Origin: Panagrolaimus kolymaensis
Lineage: Eukaryota; Nematoda; Chromadorea; Rhabditida; Panagrolaimidae
Direction: 5' to 3'
Assembly (NCBI GenBank): GCA_028622995.1
Contig: JAJQJQ010000024.1
Location: 3,658,001-3,722,000, forward strand
DNA: 64,000 nucleotides
In this document: piece by piece, positions 53,584 to 64,000 of the stretch
Numbering within the stretch: position 1 is the stretch's first letter
How the letters are laid out: every line of letters starts with the position of its first letter
The notes under the pieces: generated by a model
Seen by the model: the letters and a program-made list of their open reading frames with translations, nothing else
Databases searched by the model: none
What the model was told of the DNA's origin: nothing
Made by a program: the position numbers and the translations under genes

Positions 53584-55765
53584 TTTTCAATTATTTATTT
53601 ATTTTTTTGGTGTTGGTAGAAAATTGAAATGAAATGAAGAAAGATAAAGTTATTATTAGGCGTCGTAGTTAAGGTCTAAAAAATCAAGGTAAAACGGCGC
53701 CAATTTGAGGCCCTAAAAATAAAGATATTTAAAATAACAAGTAATTTTACTTTGGGAACGATGATACTTTATGTTCACGAAATAAAAAATACAAAGATCG
53801 CAACAGCAATAAAAAAAAGATAAAAATGACCAATAGACAGACTAAGAAGACCAGTAAGGAGAAAAATTAAACGAAAGAAAAAGGAAAGTAGAGGAACTAA
53901 CTGGCTTCGAGTTTATCTTTGCAGAAACTAGCCCATAATTTTTTTTTAATTTCTTAAACGAGACTGGTTTTAAATTACAGTATTATGAAACTTTTCTCAA
54001 AGGGTTTCATACTTAACGGTTAAAATTTATTTATTTATTTTTGTTATCTAAACTGAACTTTTTTGGTTTATGACTTTTTTCTAAAAAGGTATCAATTTCC
54101 TTGCCATTTTTATATACCTTCCGTGAGTCAATGTGTCTCATTTGCGGATTGCTTAGTTAATTAAATTTCTTAAACCTTGCCGCTTTAAATTTTAGACAAA
54201 TATTTGCAAAACTAATAAACCTACTTTATATAATTAATTACCTCAACGTCACTTAAGAAAAAATGATCTTTTAAAATACTCTAGCTTAATTAAAAATTGG
54301 ACACAGTATTTTCACAAAAATAAAAATACTTTAGACTAAAGTTCAAGTTTATTTTACTTTTTTGTGACACCCATCATTTTTAGCCACCTTTGCCACCGAA
54401 AAGTCTGAACGCCATCATTTTTTTTGTATTTCTATTTCTATCTCCCATTTTTGATCCTATCAATCAACAGTTTTCTCCCTCAAAGTCTAAAAGTCATTTT
54501 TCTATTTCTTAAAGCCTCCAACTAACTAGAATAAAACAAAGAAGCATTTTGTGGTTAGTGATTTCACCATATATTTATTTATTTGAATATGACGATAATG
54601 AAAAAGTGTTAGTTAAAAGTTAAAAGTAAATCACTCTTCTGCGTCAAGGAATTCCAAAAAGCATTGAACACAGAAAAAAAAGTCAGCACGTAGAGCAGCC
54701 GTTTTCAAAAGCTCCGCCTATGTTTAAAATAAAAAATAGCACACGCCAAATGTCCGAAACTTTTTTTTAAAAGATGATAGTATTTTTTTAGACGTCGAGA
54801 TTTTTTTTATTTGATTGAAGTCGTGAAGTGAAGCCTCTCCCATTAAAAGTGAAGGTGGATGGGATGGCGTGTTTTAGGGAGATTCTCAACTCAAAAAAAA
54901 AATGAGAGCGAGACGGATTGACGCTAGCATTCATTTTTTTTTCTTTCTTTCAAAACTTCGTCAACGAAGCCGACGACGAAGACGATGATGAGAACCCAAA
55001 AACACAAATGCAAATAAATGAAACGAAAGAGATTAGCTACTTACTTACTTTCATTACTCCTCTGTCACTTTTTTTTATTCTTCGGTTTATTTTTTTATTA
55101 TAAACTTTCTTCTATGTTATTGTCCCCCTTAAGTATGGAGAGTGTGTCCACCACAAAAAATCAAGAAGGTGGTAGCGATAGTTAGTTTAGTAATAAGGTG
55201 AAATTTTTTTGGTAAAAAAAAGTACAATGGTTAAAAAAAATTTAAGGTGACGCGAGAAAGATAGATAATGAAAGCGAATGACAACGACGACAGTATTATA
55301 TTTAAAAAATGAATGAATACGCGCTCCGCCTCTCTATTTTAGGATAATAAAAAAAAAGAGAAGAATAGCTAGAGATATTCGAGAAAAAATAAAATTTAAC
55401 AGACACTCTGGCGCGTACAGTCACGCGAGCGCTTATTTTTTTTTTATATTTGGGTTTCCGAACATTAATTCATTTTTTTTTTGAAGTTCTCATCTTGCTG
55501 CTTCAGATTAAATAAATCAACAACAAAAAAAGATATTTGCAGCTAGCATCTTTTTTTGGTTGCCCGCCGCCTTCTTGAACTTTGTTGATCTTCTTTTATT
55601 TTGAAAAGTGACTCATCTGATTGAAGCAGCAATTTTTTGGTGTCATCGTCCAGTTGGTTGGAATTTATTACGGTGGTTGTGTCATTCGTTATTTCGTAAG
55701 ACGTGGACGACGAAAAGAAGTGTAAAGAAAGAAAGAAAAATATCAAAGTATTTATTTTTAAAAAA
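53584..55765. other. Divergent promoter region between asns and the SLC17 gene
   Basis: T/A-rich with scattered GC-richer patches near 54900-55030 and 55400-55430. A minus-strand frame (55543-55785) reads like a signal peptide plus basic tail but starts at TTG and is antisense to the SLC17 first exon; not called. Confidence 0.5.
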
Positions 55766-58700
55766 ATGGGAAAGTTGGACTTCAATGATATCCATGGTGA
55801 GTTTTTTCTTTATGGTTTGGGATTAATGGGGTTTGGAAGGGTTAGACATTAGGGTAACCAATGTATGACAAAATTCAGTAAAGCCAGATTTAATTAAGAA
55901 TGTGGTGTCTATCAGAACGATAATTTTGAACTTGCTGATAAATTCCAAAGGCTAGAGAAGACAAGAACAACTTCCAAAAAGCCCAAGGGAAATAGACAAG
56001 TAAAAAAAATATTTAACCATTTATATATACTCACCCGGAAGATGAAATGAAATCACATCCTCCTAGGAATCATTTCAACTAAAAGAAACTGAAACCTTAG
56101 TTCATCGAAACAAAATTTAAAATCGTTTTGAAATTTAAAAAAAAATTTATATTCCAAACCCGCCCTTCCAAACTCACGAATCTCCGCCTGTATTAAATAC
56201 CAAAAACTAATTCCAATGCTTCTTCTATCCTTTTCCTGAAGCATCATCAAGAATAAATAAGGAAAGAGAAGAAAAAAAATCAGTTGAGACGAAATCGGAT
56301 GAATGATTTGAAAAAGAAAAAAATATGAAGAGACTTACTTTTGCTTTTCATTTGTTTGTTTGTGTTTTGCCAGGAGGAAATAAAAAAAAACGAAAGAACG
56401 AAAAGTTAAGAGAAGCAGCTAGCAGCTAGCTTTTTGGTTGATGGTCAAACTAGTTATTTTTATAATAACTTTTTATTTATTTCCCGGAAAAAGGAAATGA
56501 AATGACGAAATGAGAGTAAAGAGAGAAGATCAGCTTTAAAACTAAAACTAAAAAAAATTCCGGTTCATATCATCATCAAGCTTATTTTCAGCTCAATAGC
56601 CCACAGTAATTTTTAAAAAAGAAAAAAGAGATAATCCACTTGAGCTTTTTCCTCGATCAGCAATTTTCAGTCTCATCAGTTCCGAACGAGCTTTGCCCCT
56701 TTAGGCTTTTCAAGGCTTGATCTTATTTGGTCGGAAGTTTTTTAGAGTCTCTCTCTCGATCATGGAAATTTTGATAGAAAAAAAAACCGATCTCTTTTCA
56801 CTCTCAATAATTTTTTTTATGCTTTTGCTTTTTTTTTCTACTGCTGCAATAATTTTTTTCTTTTCCGAAAATCAAATAGTCCAAAAAATTTGAAGCGCAA
56901 ACAAAAGAAGATTTTCGACTAGCCACAGGGAAAAAAATAAAGAAAAGAAAGGAGAAGAAAGTTAGTTAGCTGAGGCAACCGACAACCGCAGCAGCAGCAA
57001 TGGGCAGTCACTCTTCTCCATAAGGTAAAGCAATTTTTTAAGCAATTTTTTTTGGGTTTGCATAATGATTCATTTTTTTTTTAAATCAGCAAAGATATTT
57101 GAAAATTTTTTGAAAGAATAAACTAAAAAAAATTTTAAACCGCTAAACCTAATAAAAACTTAAACTTCATAGAATAGTAAAGCAATAATAAACTTTTGGA
57201 TGATCGGCTGTAAACTTTTAATAAATGCGATATATTCGGTGATGACAAATTCAAAAAACAGCTTCATCGAAACCCTTTTTTTGGTGAATGAGAAATAAAC
57301 AAAGTTTTTGGTAATTTTTTTTTACAAAAAAACTGTTTTGCAAATTTTTATCGTGAAGAAAAAGTATCGAAAATATAAAAATTTCAATTAAAAATTAATA
57401 AATGAGACTATTATTAACTTTAATTTTGGAAAGATATTTTTTGCGATATACGAAACAAAAATATTTATGAAAAATATTTCAACTTTCTTTCTTCAGTTAC
57501 CATAATTTTTTTATTTCATAAAACTGTAAATATTTTTACAAAAATTTTTAACCCTTTTCTTATTGACAGTAACAAAGAAAAAATATTTCCGGTATTATTT
57601 CAATCAAGGAAGGAAGGAAAAGAAGATAATTATAAAATAAAAATAAGAGAAAGCAGCAACAACAAAAATATGCAATGCTTTTCATGTGCTTTTTTTTTGT
57701 CTGAGTTGTTTTTCATAAAGATTCTAGTTTTTTTCTTCTTCTTCATAACTGCTTTTATTTTATTTTTACTCGATCAAAAAAAAACTTTCACATTAAAGCT
57801 TTAATCTTACCCGAATAAAAAAAAAAAAAAACCCAACCAAATTTCAAAAGGTAATAAATATTATTAAATTCCAGTTTTAACTAGAATCATCATGTCTTAA
57901 GACTTAAGTTGTTTCCTTGTCTTGTAAAAATCATTATCATCATCGGCTTTTAATTAAAAAAATAAAAAAAGATAGGCGGAGCAGGAAGAGGAAGAATAAA
58001 GAAAGCAAAAGAATTAATATTAATCTCTCATAACATTTTTTTTGATTGCTTAATATAAAAGTAAAAAGAGTCTCTTCATTACCCTTGTTTTTATTTCTTC
58101 GTTGAAAAAAACATTGGTAGTTTTTTGTTGGTTGGTTAATTTTGAGCAGTTTCAGGTAATTTGATTTTTATTATATTTAAAATTGAAAATTTTTGGCGTA
58201 GCTTTTCTGCTTTACTTTTAAGTTTTTAATTTCCTCAAAAATTTAGAAAAATCAACAAAATTTAAATTTTTTGAGACCTAAAATCTGTGTTTTCGAAAAC
58301 TTTGCCATGGTTTATAATTACCCTAAAAATCTTTTATAAATTCTGTCTCTTTTTTAATTATGCCATATTATTTACTTTAGTGGGGTATTAAATTTTAAGT
58401 TTAAAGTGTGCCCTTCAAAATAGTTTTTTCGATACCTTTCACACTTTTTTTATAAACGTGCGTCAAAATAAATTTAGAGTGAAAAAAATCTTGGCTATCC
58501 ATCTTAAAATAAATATTGAAGCTTACTCAAAAAACAAACAAAGTTCGTTTCATTTCATTTCCTGTATCCAATTACTATGACTACTACCACATTTTTTTGA
58601 TCTCATTACGTAAATAATTAATTTAAAGTTTAAACTTCTTTTTTTTCTTCTTAAAATAATATATACTTTAAATATAAAAAAGTATGATTGACTTTTCCTC

Positions 58701-61700
58701 TCTGTATTCCATTTTTATTATTTACATAAAGGAGGAATAGAAAAAAAAAATCGACTATCCAGAAATTATGGCGCCCGTGTAAAAAAAAGCGAACTTTAAA
58801 AATTGTTTTTGAGAAGGGAAAGATAAAATTAATAGCAATCAGATAATAAAGCTTAAAAATAGAAAAAAATGAGTTCTTATGGGAACATCTTAATCATGAG
58901 ATACATAGCGTCCACCATCTGAAATTTAAAAAACATTGTCACAACACGAAGATATTACATTTTTGGTTTCACCATTAAAATTATTTTTTTTAATTTTCTA
59001 TGGACAATCATTTATTTTATTTTTTTACTAAAACCGTAAACTTTGAATCACTTCGCTGTTTAAAGTTTGACTTCATCGCCCCATTTATGGTTGATATTTT
59101 TAAATTCTACTATCGATCGCAACTTCACTTCATTAAACCCTAATCCACGATGATCAATTACCAAAACCAAAAAATATAGAGGAAGCTTCACTATTTTTTT
59201 CATTTACTTTGCGCAACGAAAAAAAAGGTTTTTAAAGCCATAAAAATCGGATTTTTGAATCGATACCTTCGATCTGCTACTTTATTATGGAGTCTTTAAA
59301 AGTAAAATAAAAAAAATAAAAATAGAGTGACCAAAGGTATTTAGGAGCGAGAAATTAACTAACTTACTTTATTTAAAAAAAAAAGAAGAAGCCGCAGCAA
59401 CAACAAACCAACAACCAAAGAGGCTAACATCTCCTGCGCAAAACAGCTGCTAGATATTATTCGGAAAAATTTTTATGGAGTTAAAAAAATTAAAAACCAA
59501 ACGAGTTTTCTAACTAACTACGAAAACGAACTAATTTTTGTAAAAAATAAAGGAAAAATGTATTTTTTTTCTTCTTGTTATTATCTCTTTTTTAAAGAAT
59601 GACCACCGCAAAGAAAAGAAAAAATACTTATTTTGTTAGCTTTTTTTTATAAGTGATTCCTCGATTGATTTGTTTTTTATTTATTACAAAAAAAAAAAAC
59701 AAATGTCTAGTTCCCTTTTTTTCTTTTTTGCGGAAACTAGAAATAACATCCATAAGCTCTAAATTTAAAAAAAAACACTATCCTTTTTTGGATGTGGTTT
59801 TTGATTTTTAAACTCTTAAAAACCATTTTTGTTTTAAAAAAGGGAAAAATTAAATTTTGGATTTTTTGTATAATGAAATTATATTTTTCAGAACATCAAC
59901 ATCTTCTTCGAATGGCAGCGGTTCATCCGGCTCCAGTTTTAACCCCAACCAAAACTGGAACTTTACCACCGCCCTTTATCGTAGCTGCCTTACCTGATCG
60001 ATATAGATGGATTCCATCATTTCGTATGCTAACCGCAGCTTTATTATGCATGTGTTTTGCAAGGTTAGTAATACTTTTTTGAAATTAGGAGAAAAAATAA
60101 AAACTTGGCTTTGACACGAAAATATGGTTTTTCTTTATTCTCGGTAGGAGTTAAATTACTGCTGCTATATAACTTTTTATATTATTTTTTTACTATGGCT
60201 TTTATAAATTTCAATAAATTTTAGCGTCCACATGATGAACAGCAACATGGGAATGGCAATCGTGTGTATGGTAAATTCCACAGAATTCGATGACCAACAG
60301 CCTTCATCTCGCCATCATCGATCCTCAAATTTTTCTTTTGATTACGATTCAGATATCACTAATTTCACTATGGAACCCATTTCGCTTGGTGCTCCTAGAC
60401 TTAATTGGTCCCCCACAGATCAAGGATATATTTTTGGCGCGTTTAACGCTGGTTTATTATGTATGCTTGGAACAGGATTATTAGCGGATAAATTTAATGC
60501 AAAATATATGATTATTGCTTCAGTTTTAACTGCGTCCGCAGCAAATTTTATTATTCCTTTATTATCTCCAAGAAGGTAAATTTTACAACGAAAAACTTTT
60601 AAAAAATTATCTTTAATTTTTTTTTGTGCTAAAACGCTTTATTTTAAACTTTTATCCAACTTTTTTTAACAAGTGCATCAAAAAAAGTTCTAATATCATT
60701 TCTCAAAATTTTGATTAAAAAATTATATTCAAAACACAACTTTTATAAAGTTTCTAAAAATAGACCATGATTGTGGACTCACTTTATAAAATTGTAACAT
60801 TTCGTGATATAAGTTAAAGTTGCCGCCAAAGAGTAAATAAAATAAATAATTTTTGGTTTTTAGTGTTTACTTTGCAATATTTGCACGTTTTTTAATTGGG
60901 TTAGCGGATGCTTTACTTCAACCAGCTGTAAATTCACTTTTAACTCGATGGTTTCCAGCTCCTGAAAGATCGTATGCTTTAGGGGTTGCATCCGGTGGAC
61001 GACAAATTGGTAAGTTTTCTAACCTTTCGTTGCATGGTTTACAAAAGTTTTAAAACAAAAAAATTTAAATAAAAAGCAAAATTTATTATTTTTATTTTTA
61101 AGGCGCCCTTTTAATCGTTCCTGCCGCTGGAGCTCTATGTTCTCAAACAGAATTCTTTGGTGGTTGGCCATCAATTTTTTATGTTTCTGCATGCGCAGGA
61201 ATATTCTTTATAATTATTTATGCCATTTTGGGAACTGATAAACCCTCAAAACAAACATGCATAAGTGAAGCGGAACTTAAATTTATTACTCTTTCAAATG
61301 CAGCAGAAAATGTTGGAAAAAAGAGAAATGAAAGAAAAGTTCCATGGAACCAAATCCTTCGTTCAGGTCCAGTTTGGGCTGCATTGATTTCGGTTGTATG
61401 CCATGAATTTCCTTTAATGACTATGATCATGTTTTTACCGAGGTTAGCTAGGTTTAAAGACAAAAAAATAAGTTGATGATTTTAAAAAATAAAGGCAAAA
61501 GTATTCTGAAAAAATTAGATTTTTCCCAAATTTTATTTTCGAGAAAATAATTTATAAAGAAATAAATATTTTCAAAACATTGAAAATCCAAAGTTTAGTA
61601 AAAACGAACTTTTATAAAATGAGAATCTTCCAATTTTACATTTCGAGAATTTTCTAATTTTCGTTTTGAGCCAATATTATTTAAATTTTCCAATATTAAA

Positions 61701-62476
61701 GTTTTTATAATTATTTTTTTACTAAAAATATTTTTTCTAGTTACCTCCACGATGTCCATAAATATAATCCCACTGAAAATGGTCTCCTCTCAGCTCTTCC
61801 AACTTTATGCTTATGGATTTCTAAAATTGGTAGCTCATATCTCAATACATGGCTTCAAAGAAAAACCAAACTTTCCAAATGCTTTTTATCTAAACTTTTG
61901 AATGGAGTTGGTTCAGTTGGATTAGGAGTTTTTCTGATTGGTGCAACATTTTTGGATTCCACTCGAGCTCCATTAGCCGTGGTATTTTTATGTTTGAGCA
62001 TGCTATTCACGGGAATGCATACACCTGGATGTCAAGCGGCTTTAGTTGCTATAGCTCCAGCATTTTCTGGTGCAATCACAGGTTTAACATTTTTCTTTGT
62101 TGCAATTTGTGGAATTTCTAATCCATTGATGACTAAATGGATAGTTCAAACTGGAAGTCAATTTGAATGGAATATAGTATTTTATATTTCCACCGTTATT
62201 TCATTCATACCCGTTATAATTTTTTCTATTTGGGGTAGTGCTGATGTTCAATGGTGGGCTAAATCTCCTGAAGCTCATACAGAAGTTCAAGCGGCAAAAG
62301 CAGCAAAATATGCAGCAAAGAAAAATTCAATTAAATCTAATAATTCTAATAATTTGAATAAAACTGCATTGCCAAATGATACAATTTCCACAAATTCATC
62401 TGGAATTGATACCATTTCTGAAGATGTTGAACAATCACCCCAAACTTCAATGGAAAATATTGAACGCATTGCATAG
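55766..62476 (+). CDS. SLC17-family (vesicular glutamate transporter/sialin-like) MFS transporter
   Basis: Multipass organic-anion transporter of the major facilitator superfamily. Exons: 55766-55796, 59892-60063, 60225-60575, 60864-61009, 61103-61442, 61741-62476 (591 aa). The first exon (MGKLDFNDIH, donor GTGAGT) is inferred: its ATG has an A-rich context and its phase joins exon 2 as Glu; it lies 4.1 kb upstream. Without it, ATG 59912 in exon 2 is the next start. Features: first TM around LTAALLCMCFA, glycosylatable loop with NSTEF, NFSF and NFTM, SPTDQGYIFGAFNAGLL and GLLADKFNAK (MFS loop 2-3), RFLIGLADALLQPAVNSLLTRWFP, ERSYALGVASGGRQIGALL, and late membrane segments through FSIWGSADVQWW. 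The tail is Ala/Lys then Ser/Asn-rich. The substrate cannot be told from sequence. Firm for exons 2-6, moderate for exon 1. Confidence 0.88.
55797..59891 (+). other. 4.1-kb first intron of the SLC17 gene
   Basis: Long T/A-rich intron. A possible alternative leader exon ends at 57024: it has ATG at 57000, a 7-codon reading frame and a GTAAAG donor. No nested gene could be supported on either strand. Confidence 0.45.
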
Positions 62477-63239
62477 GCCTTTTTCCTTAACTTCCATTCT
62501 TTTTACTTAAAAATATTTTTTTTGTTCGCTGATCTCAAGTTTTTTTGCATTCTTTTTTTCTTCTTTGTTTGTTTTTGTTAAACCATTTTTATATTTAATT
62601 AAAGTAATAATAATAAATAATAATAATTATAAAATATAATTTTTGAATGAAATATTAGTGTATTTTAAATGCATTAGAAAAACAAAAAATAATTAATTTT
62701 CTTTTGGTTTTTATTTTTTACAATAGCGGAAAACTGGATTTTCACTTTACGACAGAAAATAGCATATTTTTAATTTGTTTGATCTTCAAATATTTTCATG
62801 AACAAAAGTTGATAATTTCCTCGCAAGAAATTTTTTTAAGTATTTAAAAAATAAATAATTAATTTAATTTTCATTTTTTTTATATTTCAGATTCTGGGTT
62901 TTTAATTTTTAGAATAAAAATATGTATGATGATTAAATTATTCAAAAAAGCTGGAAAACATTTAACAAAAATTAAAATTTTATTTAATATTCATTTTTTT
63001 TTGTAATTTTATCTATACGATTTTTATCTAATTTTTTATTTATTTATTTACAAAACTGTTTTAACACAAACTTAAAAACAAAATTTTAGATTGACCTGTA
63101 TTTAATTTTTTGTACCCTGAATGACTATTTCTTCTTTTCCATTTATGCTGATGGATTCTGATTTTACCTTTCGTTGTTTTCATAATTAAAGAACATATTT
63201 TACATCGAGATTTTACGTTTGTTTTTTTAAGATTTATTT
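62477..63239. other. Convergent spacer after the SLC17 gene
   Basis: A/T-rich 3' flanks of two genes; nothing else seen. Confidence 0.6.
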
Positions 63240-64000
63240 TTAAAGTGTTTCTTCTTCATGCTGGTGTTGTTTTTGAACTTCCGTCGAAGTTATTCTTTTG
63301 TTTATTAAATCTGCATCAGCGGCTTCTGGAGAGGAAGAGCTATGCTTCCGCTTACGAATCGTTGGTGATGTGGATGGCTAAAAAAAAACAATTTTTTTAA
63401 AGCAAAAATGACGGTATCTAATGCGTATAAAATTCCAACAAAATTTTGTTTAAGTTTAAAAACAAAAAGTATCAATATGAATATAATTTTTTCTCGTGTA
63501 CTTTTTAACTACGATCAACAACGCAGATTAAAATTTTGTCTATTTTTGAAGCGGCTCTTACAAATCCAAAATATAAAAACTTACAGATGAAGGTGAAGCT
63601 TCTCTTGAATCATTAATCTCTTTTTTGATTTTCAAACATAAATTTCGATGTTCATCAAGTTTTAATTCCACATTCAAGGGCATAAAAATATTACATTTCG
63701 AACATTTATATGCTAATTTTTCACCATCATAATAATTAATTACACATTTAATTATGTCTTCGTTATTAGAAACTCCAGAATAAATTAATTTTTTTGATCG
63801 AAGTTCTTTTTCAAGTTTTTGGTGTTCGAGCATTTGATTTTTTGATGTGTTTGTCTGATATTCAGAAATATCAGAAAAAGTTTCATCTATCTCTGATTTA
63901 ATATTTTCTAATTTAATTGGTAGCGATGGAAGAATAATTTTTGGGGTCAAAACTGGCCGCAAAACTTTGATTCGTGGAAATAAAATCACTCTAGGTTGAA
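63240..64000 (-). CDS. Unrecognised protein with a Cys/His zinc-finger-like motif, C-terminal part, partial
   Basis: Two exons seen: from the right edge down to 63585, and 63377-63240, joined by a GTAAGT donor and TTTTTTTAG acceptor in phase 0. The open frame runs to the window edge without an ATG start, so the N terminus is missing. The visible protein has a Pro/Ile/Val-rich stretch, an acidic segment with KSEIDETFSD, a Lys/Glu helix-like part, and YKCSKC followed by HRNLC, a spacing that could bind zinc. A Ser/Pro-rich tail contains RKRKH, a likely nuclear localisation signal. This suggests a nuclear protein, but the family is not recognised. Confidence 0.75.

Noticed and set aside
55543..55785. 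Minus-strand frame resembling a secreted peptide precursor (hydrophobic start, RRRRATKKRC end)
   Set aside because: It begins at TTG with no in-frame ATG upstream before a stop, its C/G-ending codon use differs from genes here, and it overlaps the antisense of the SLC17 first exon and leader.

Overview
The window looks like a piece of a nematode nuclear genome. It is very AT-rich and crowded with A- and T-runs. Genes are split by many short introns (about 44-90 nt, with some of 1-5 kb). Most acceptors read TTTTTAG or TTTTCAG and donors are GTAAG/GTTAG/GTTTG. It carries two cuticle collagens of nematode type and sperm-cytoskeleton genes found only in nematodes (an MSP-domain protein and MFP2). 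The AT content and gene style would fit a clade IV (Tylenchina) nematode, but that placement is inference. Exon joins below were made by eye. In every complete gene the exon lengths add up to a multiple of three, which is a strong internal check.

Layout: (1) 155-2444, minus: N-terminal part of proteasome activator PA200/PSME4, running off the left edge. (2) 5096-11831, plus: complete Vav-type Rho GEF. (3) 13630-14234, minus: small two-exon gene for a 110-aa predicted membrane protein that I cannot name. (4) 14793-16876, minus: CYP4-type cytochrome P450. (5) 18836-19456, minus: 126-aa MSP-domain protein. (6) 19457-25575: long gene-poor stretch with a TTAA-flanked inverted-repeat element (MITE) at 22992-23213 and one convincing isolated exon at 20435-20522. 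(7) 25576-28945, plus: ACSF2-type acyl-CoA synthetase. (8) 30995-34021, plus: calpain-15/SOL protease. (9) 34497-35807, plus: MSP fibre protein 2. (10) 38306-39984 and 48453-49784, plus: two cuticle collagens flanking (11) 40761-46722, plus: TECPR2, which has one in-frame TGA near its 3' end. (12) 51259-53583, minus: asparagine synthetase. (13) 55766-62476, plus: SLC17-type transporter with a 4.1-kb first intron. (14) 63240 to the right edge, minus: C-terminal part of an unrecognised zinc-finger-like protein.

Most genes are unrelated single-copy housekeeping or signalling genes. The functional theme that recurs is sperm: MFP2 and the MSP-domain protein belong to the MSP motility machinery of amoeboid nematode sperm. 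These two and the small membrane-protein gene sit in islands that look poorer in T-runs than the rest, with (GAC)n/(CTG)n-like leaders. The two collagens are likely secreted to the cuticle. PA200, calpain-15 and TECPR2 are proteostasis/autophagy genes, but nothing in the sequence ties them together.

I found no CRISPR array, tRNA or rRNA gene. The observations most worth checking are the in-frame TGA in TECPR2 followed by a conserved tail with a LIR motif, the TTAA-flanked MITE, the unnamed small membrane-protein gene, and the long-range first exons of the SLC17 and (less surely) ACSF2 genes.
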